Of a stretch of 64,000 nt of DNA, positions 61,373 through 64,000 are shown piece after piece. Position numbers and translations under genes: made by a program. How positions within the stretch are numbered: the stretch's first letter is position 1; every line of letters starts with the position of its first letter. The DNA is taken from the NCBI GenBank assembly GCA_947034885.2, contig OX344749.2:45909682-45973681 (forward strand), in the 5' to 3' direction. The DNA comes from Thuidium tamariscinum (taxonomy: Eukaryota > Streptophyta > Bryopsida > Hypnales > Thuidiaceae). The notes beneath the pieces were generated by a model. It was not told where the DNA came from and searched no databases. It saw only the letters and a program-made list of their open reading frames with translations.

Positions 61373-62184
61373 CAGGTGGGCACAGGCTGCCTTCTCGTGC
61401 TAGTTACACTCCATTTGAAGAACCGTTATGTACTGAGGTAGAGCTAGTTGTTTTAAATTCCAGAGGAGATCAAGAAGCCGAGTCGCCAGTGAAGACTCGT
61501 GGGGTGGAATGTCATGCAATTGATGCTACAGATGTCATTGCTAATCCAGGTTTGGACACGAAGGCGTATTGGTTGTGTAATTACTCTCCCCTTAGTTTAG
61601 GCTACTAGAATTTGCACCTTGAAATGTCAGTGATATTGATGTTCTGATTCTTTGGATTTAGATTTGCAAGAACCTTTGGGGATGGCACAAGATGGGGGAC
61701 ATGGTAAGCTTGTTTAAAACCTACTTCACTAGTTTGTTGTTAATTTTGAGGGTCCTTCAAATTTCTGTTTTTCAAGTTTTGTGCAAATCTTTACTATGCA
61801 ATGCCATTGCTTGAGGCTTTTTGGGTGACTTTCCCTTGGTGCAGACAAGTCAAGACTTAGCAGTGACTGTGAGCTTCGATTCTTGGTATTCCAAAGTTCA
61901 GATGCTCTCTCTTGAAGAGACCTGCTAATCTCTTAGACGACAATGAAGACAGGAGGAAGAAAGTAGCTTTGAGTAGCTTAGTACAAAGTGGACCACTTGT
62001 GGCAGTTGAATCAGATCCTATCATACAATCAAGTGGCAAGGAAACAATTAAGCGTAGGTCTTTGAATTCCGTCAGTCCCAAGGGAAAGGCCAAGACAAAG
62101 ACTTCCAAGAGAAAATCCCTTGAGGCCCTTCCATATACACTTGCAGGCAGAGTTTCTACTCGAGTTGACACTAAGAAACGATGA
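61373..62184 (+). pseudogene. Three 3' exons, probably the continuation of the gene at 39.3-41.0 kb
   Basis: Exons 61,373-61,549, 61,662-61,703 and from 61,845 have AG/GT borders and consistent phases. The first starts with CA, which completes a Ser codon with the T left by the donor at 41,009, giving ...QILN-S-GGHRLPSRASYTPFEEPL... The third exon opens as DKSRLSSDCELRFLV, then needs a +1 or +2 shift to enter the long basic tail (KRPANLLDDNEDRRKKVALS to RVSTRVDTKKR, stop 62,182-62,184), so an indel or a missed splice site is likely. The Lys/Arg-rich tail looks like a nuclear localisation region. Linkage to the left gene is by phase and strand only. Confidence 0.45.
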
Positions 62185-62426
62185 CAACAGAATTGCGCAA
62201 ACCTGTCATTGTTTCACATGAGGGTCTCATGTGTTTGTTAGTTATGCATCTATTTTCAGTTTTGGGCTCCCTCTTGTGGGCAAGTTGAATCCAAGATGTA
62301 TATTTATGGTCTAGTTTGGTATGTATCTCTTTTCTATAGGTTGTTAGACAACAAAAGTTATCATGAGCTACTACCTTCAATTCTGTGGTTTCATGTAGGA
62401 TCTACCTTGAAGCTATGCATGGGCAC

Positions 62427-62658
62427 TAGAAGAAAAAAGCAGAAATCCCTGTTTATTTCAACAAAATACGTTAGGTAGATTGTGTTGAGATTGCGTTGCT
62501 GAAAACACAGGAAAACACAGAAAATGTAGAAAAAACGCAGAAAAACACAGAAAATGCGTTTTTTTGTGTTTTTTGTATTTTTTTCCGCGTTTTCAGTAAC
62601 GCAGTCTCAACACAATCTACTTGACGTGTTCTGTTTAAATAAACAGGGATTTCTTCTA
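62427..62658. repeat. Hairpin-forming MITE-like inverted repeat (~230 bp)
   Basis: Arms read inward from both sides share GAAATCCCTGTTTATTT, then GTAGATTGTGTTGAGA and TGCGTT(G/A)CTGAAAAC, with a few mismatches. They extend from about 62,427 and 62,658 to a short A/T-rich centre around 62,530-62,580. The left arm has a ~10 bp insertion. No coding capacity. Target duplication unclear. The near-perfect arms would form a long RNA hairpin if transcribed. Confidence 0.75.
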
Positions 62659-63334
62659 ATAGAAGGGTACTTTGAATTGAAGATTTACAGTAAGTATAGA
62701 GCACAGTTGGAGCCCCCCGAATTTGGAGCGGAATATGGCATTTTTAACACCATCAGGTATTATGTAATCAGTACGTTGAGAGTTTACCATTCTTGATGTT
62801 TGTCATCATCTCAGTGAGGCTAAAAAATTGGAACACACGTTAATGAGTCTCATTTCTTGTATTCAGTAGGTATATGGACATGTAGATGTGCTAGTTTGTA
62901 TTTTTTACAGATACCATACGACAATGGACATATATATGTAACTCAGACTTACACATGTGTAGTATCACATGTTGGAGAATTACGATTTAACAACTTTTGA
63001 ATGCAATCTGTGCTAAATCTTCTCGCAGAATCAAAATGAGCCATTCCGACACATGAATGACTCCTGGGTATGGGTTGGGGTTTAGCCATGGGATGCAGAC
63101 TGTCTTTTGAAGCTTAGAAGAATCGCTTGTGATGGTGAATTTGGATTTGGAATCTACTGACTTCACTTGCAAGTGTTCTGTGTCATGATAGAGAGAGTTG
63201 TATATACTTCCTTCTCTCTTAACTACAAGCCTACAAATTGAGCGTTGAGGCTGAAGAGGTTGCCACTTTCAGGGAGTTTGAGTGCTATACTCTTACTCAA
63301 GGTTCTTGTCTTTGAGTTTGTTTTCTCCATTACC
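62659..63334. other. Intergenic stretch and probable B3-gene promoter
   Basis: No open frame of note. The last ~150 bp before the ATG at 63,335 are the likely 5' UTR of the B3 gene. No clear TATA box. Confidence 0.35.
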
Positions 63335-64000
63335 ATGTCGTCTTCTGGCCAAGATAGAAACACATTGTGGAACCCGGATGGGAGTTGTGTAGACTTGGGC
63401 CAGTTTCCTAGCTTTGAAAGGGAGGTCAAGAGGTCAACATTTAGCACTTTGGTGCGTTTTTATAATCTTGCGCTTCAAATGTTGGAAGTAATGGTTGAAT
63501 TTTTGTGTTCTTTTTTTGATTGAACTTTGTCCTTTTTATAGCACTGTAGTATGAAGAAGGGATTGTGTTATTTTTAGGAAGCAGTTGTCCCATGCAGGTT
63601 TAAAGAGCGGTTTGTCTTGAGGCTCACGTGGTGTACATGAGGGGCTACTGTTGACTGTTGTAGGTCTCTTGGACATTAGTGCTTACTGAACTTGCTCAGA
63701 GAATTACGATTTAAGTGTGTAGAAGTAGCACTTGACATTCACTTGACTTTGTGTTGTTGTGGCTTTGCATTTGTGGCTTTGCCTTGTAGACGCTGTCAGC
63801 ACCTTTTATGCGTGACTATGGAGAGCAAATTGGGAACTCAGTACAAATCCAGTCTAACGAAAAAAATTCAAAGTGGGAAGTGAACGTGAATGTGCAGAGC
63901 AAGGAAGGAGAGCCCCAAGTGAAAATGGGACACGGGTGGAAACAGTTTGTGGCCTCTCATTGCCTGCAAGAAGGTGACCACTTGACATTTTCTCTCACTG
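63335..64000 (+). CDS. B3-domain (REM-like) transcription factor, 5' part, cut by window end
   Basis: Exon 1 (63,335-63,451) encodes 39 aa ending FEREVKRSTFSTL with a TTTG/GTGCGT donor. Exon 2 starts at 63,790 after a CTTGTAG acceptor and is phase 0. Joined, the residues read through a B3 fold without a gap: ...STFSTL-TLSAPFMRDYGEQIG, NSVQIQSNEKNSKWEVNVNV, then GHGWKQFVASHCLQEGDHLT before the window ends. The hallmarks are the LP/LSxxF strand, the K-W-x-V strand, and GW..F...H.L..GD.L.F. B3 domains bind DNA; the plant-specific REM/VRN1-type is the closest in appearance. The gene continues past 64,000. Short by design of the window, not broken as far as seen. Confidence 0.8.

Noticed and set aside
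1-64000. tRNA, rRNA, CRISPR or bacterial operon features
   Set aside because: None seen by eye; gene structure, introns and repeats are those of a plant nuclear genome.

Overview
This is a 64 kb stretch of an AT-rich, gene-poor land-plant nuclear genome. The signs are spliced genes with GT-AG introns, TTTAGGG-type telomere-like repeats, a CACTA (En/Spm, TNP2-type) transposase, long solo LTRs, and a plant-specific B3 DNA-binding domain at the right edge. The protein families in the central element (DUF7869-like, FCP1-like with DLNGVL) make me think of a seed-free plant, but that is memory-based and weakly supported. There is no sign of bacterial organisation.

Layout. 1-12.4 kb: AT-rich repeat-like DNA with no recognisable gene and one ~49 bp tandem array. 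12.4-39 kb: a decayed CACTA-type element with its transposase on the minus strand (DUF4216, DUF4218, TNP2 core and N-terminal remnants, with stops and frameshifts). A plus-strand spliced gene of unknown function lies at 29.3-39 kb. Three long solo LTRs of one family (3.5-4.2 kb, TG...CA ends, perfect 5-bp target duplications) have inserted here. LTR A (14,315-18,137) splits the CACTA region. LTR C (29,860-37,622) sits 8 nt after a splice donor of the plus-strand gene. LTR B (30,386-33,921) is nested inside LTR C. 39.3-41.0 kb: exons of a coiled-coil/zinc-binding host-type gene with one in-frame TAG.

41,159-60,734 is the main discovery: a ~19.6 kb segment bounded by perfect 27-bp terminal inverted repeats (starting AAGGCCTTATTCG), with a candidate AAAT target duplication and subterminal TTAAAWTGAGAC repeats. 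It carries four coding units. The first is a minus-strand DUF7869-like, putatively transposase-related protein. Divergent to it is a plus-strand six-segment gene for a ~1,450-aa protein with a DGQHR/ParB-like motif and a degenerate N6/N4-methyltransferase-like region. The third is an FCP1-like HAD protein and the fourth a small basic protein. Eighteen copies of a 19-bp palindrome, TATCNTCGASTCGANGATA, are all inside this segment: five upstream of each of the two large genes, two in each of two introns, and four in coding exons. Every copy is centred on GANTC, the site of bacterial CcrM/HinfI-type adenine methyltransferases. This fits a large composite DNA transposon with its own binding or modification sites.

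Right of the element, exons at 61.4-62.2 kb join in compatible splice phase with the host gene left of it, so the element appears to sit in that gene's intron. A hairpin MITE-like repeat (62,427-62,658) and a two-exon B3 (REM-like) gene cut by the window end complete the region.
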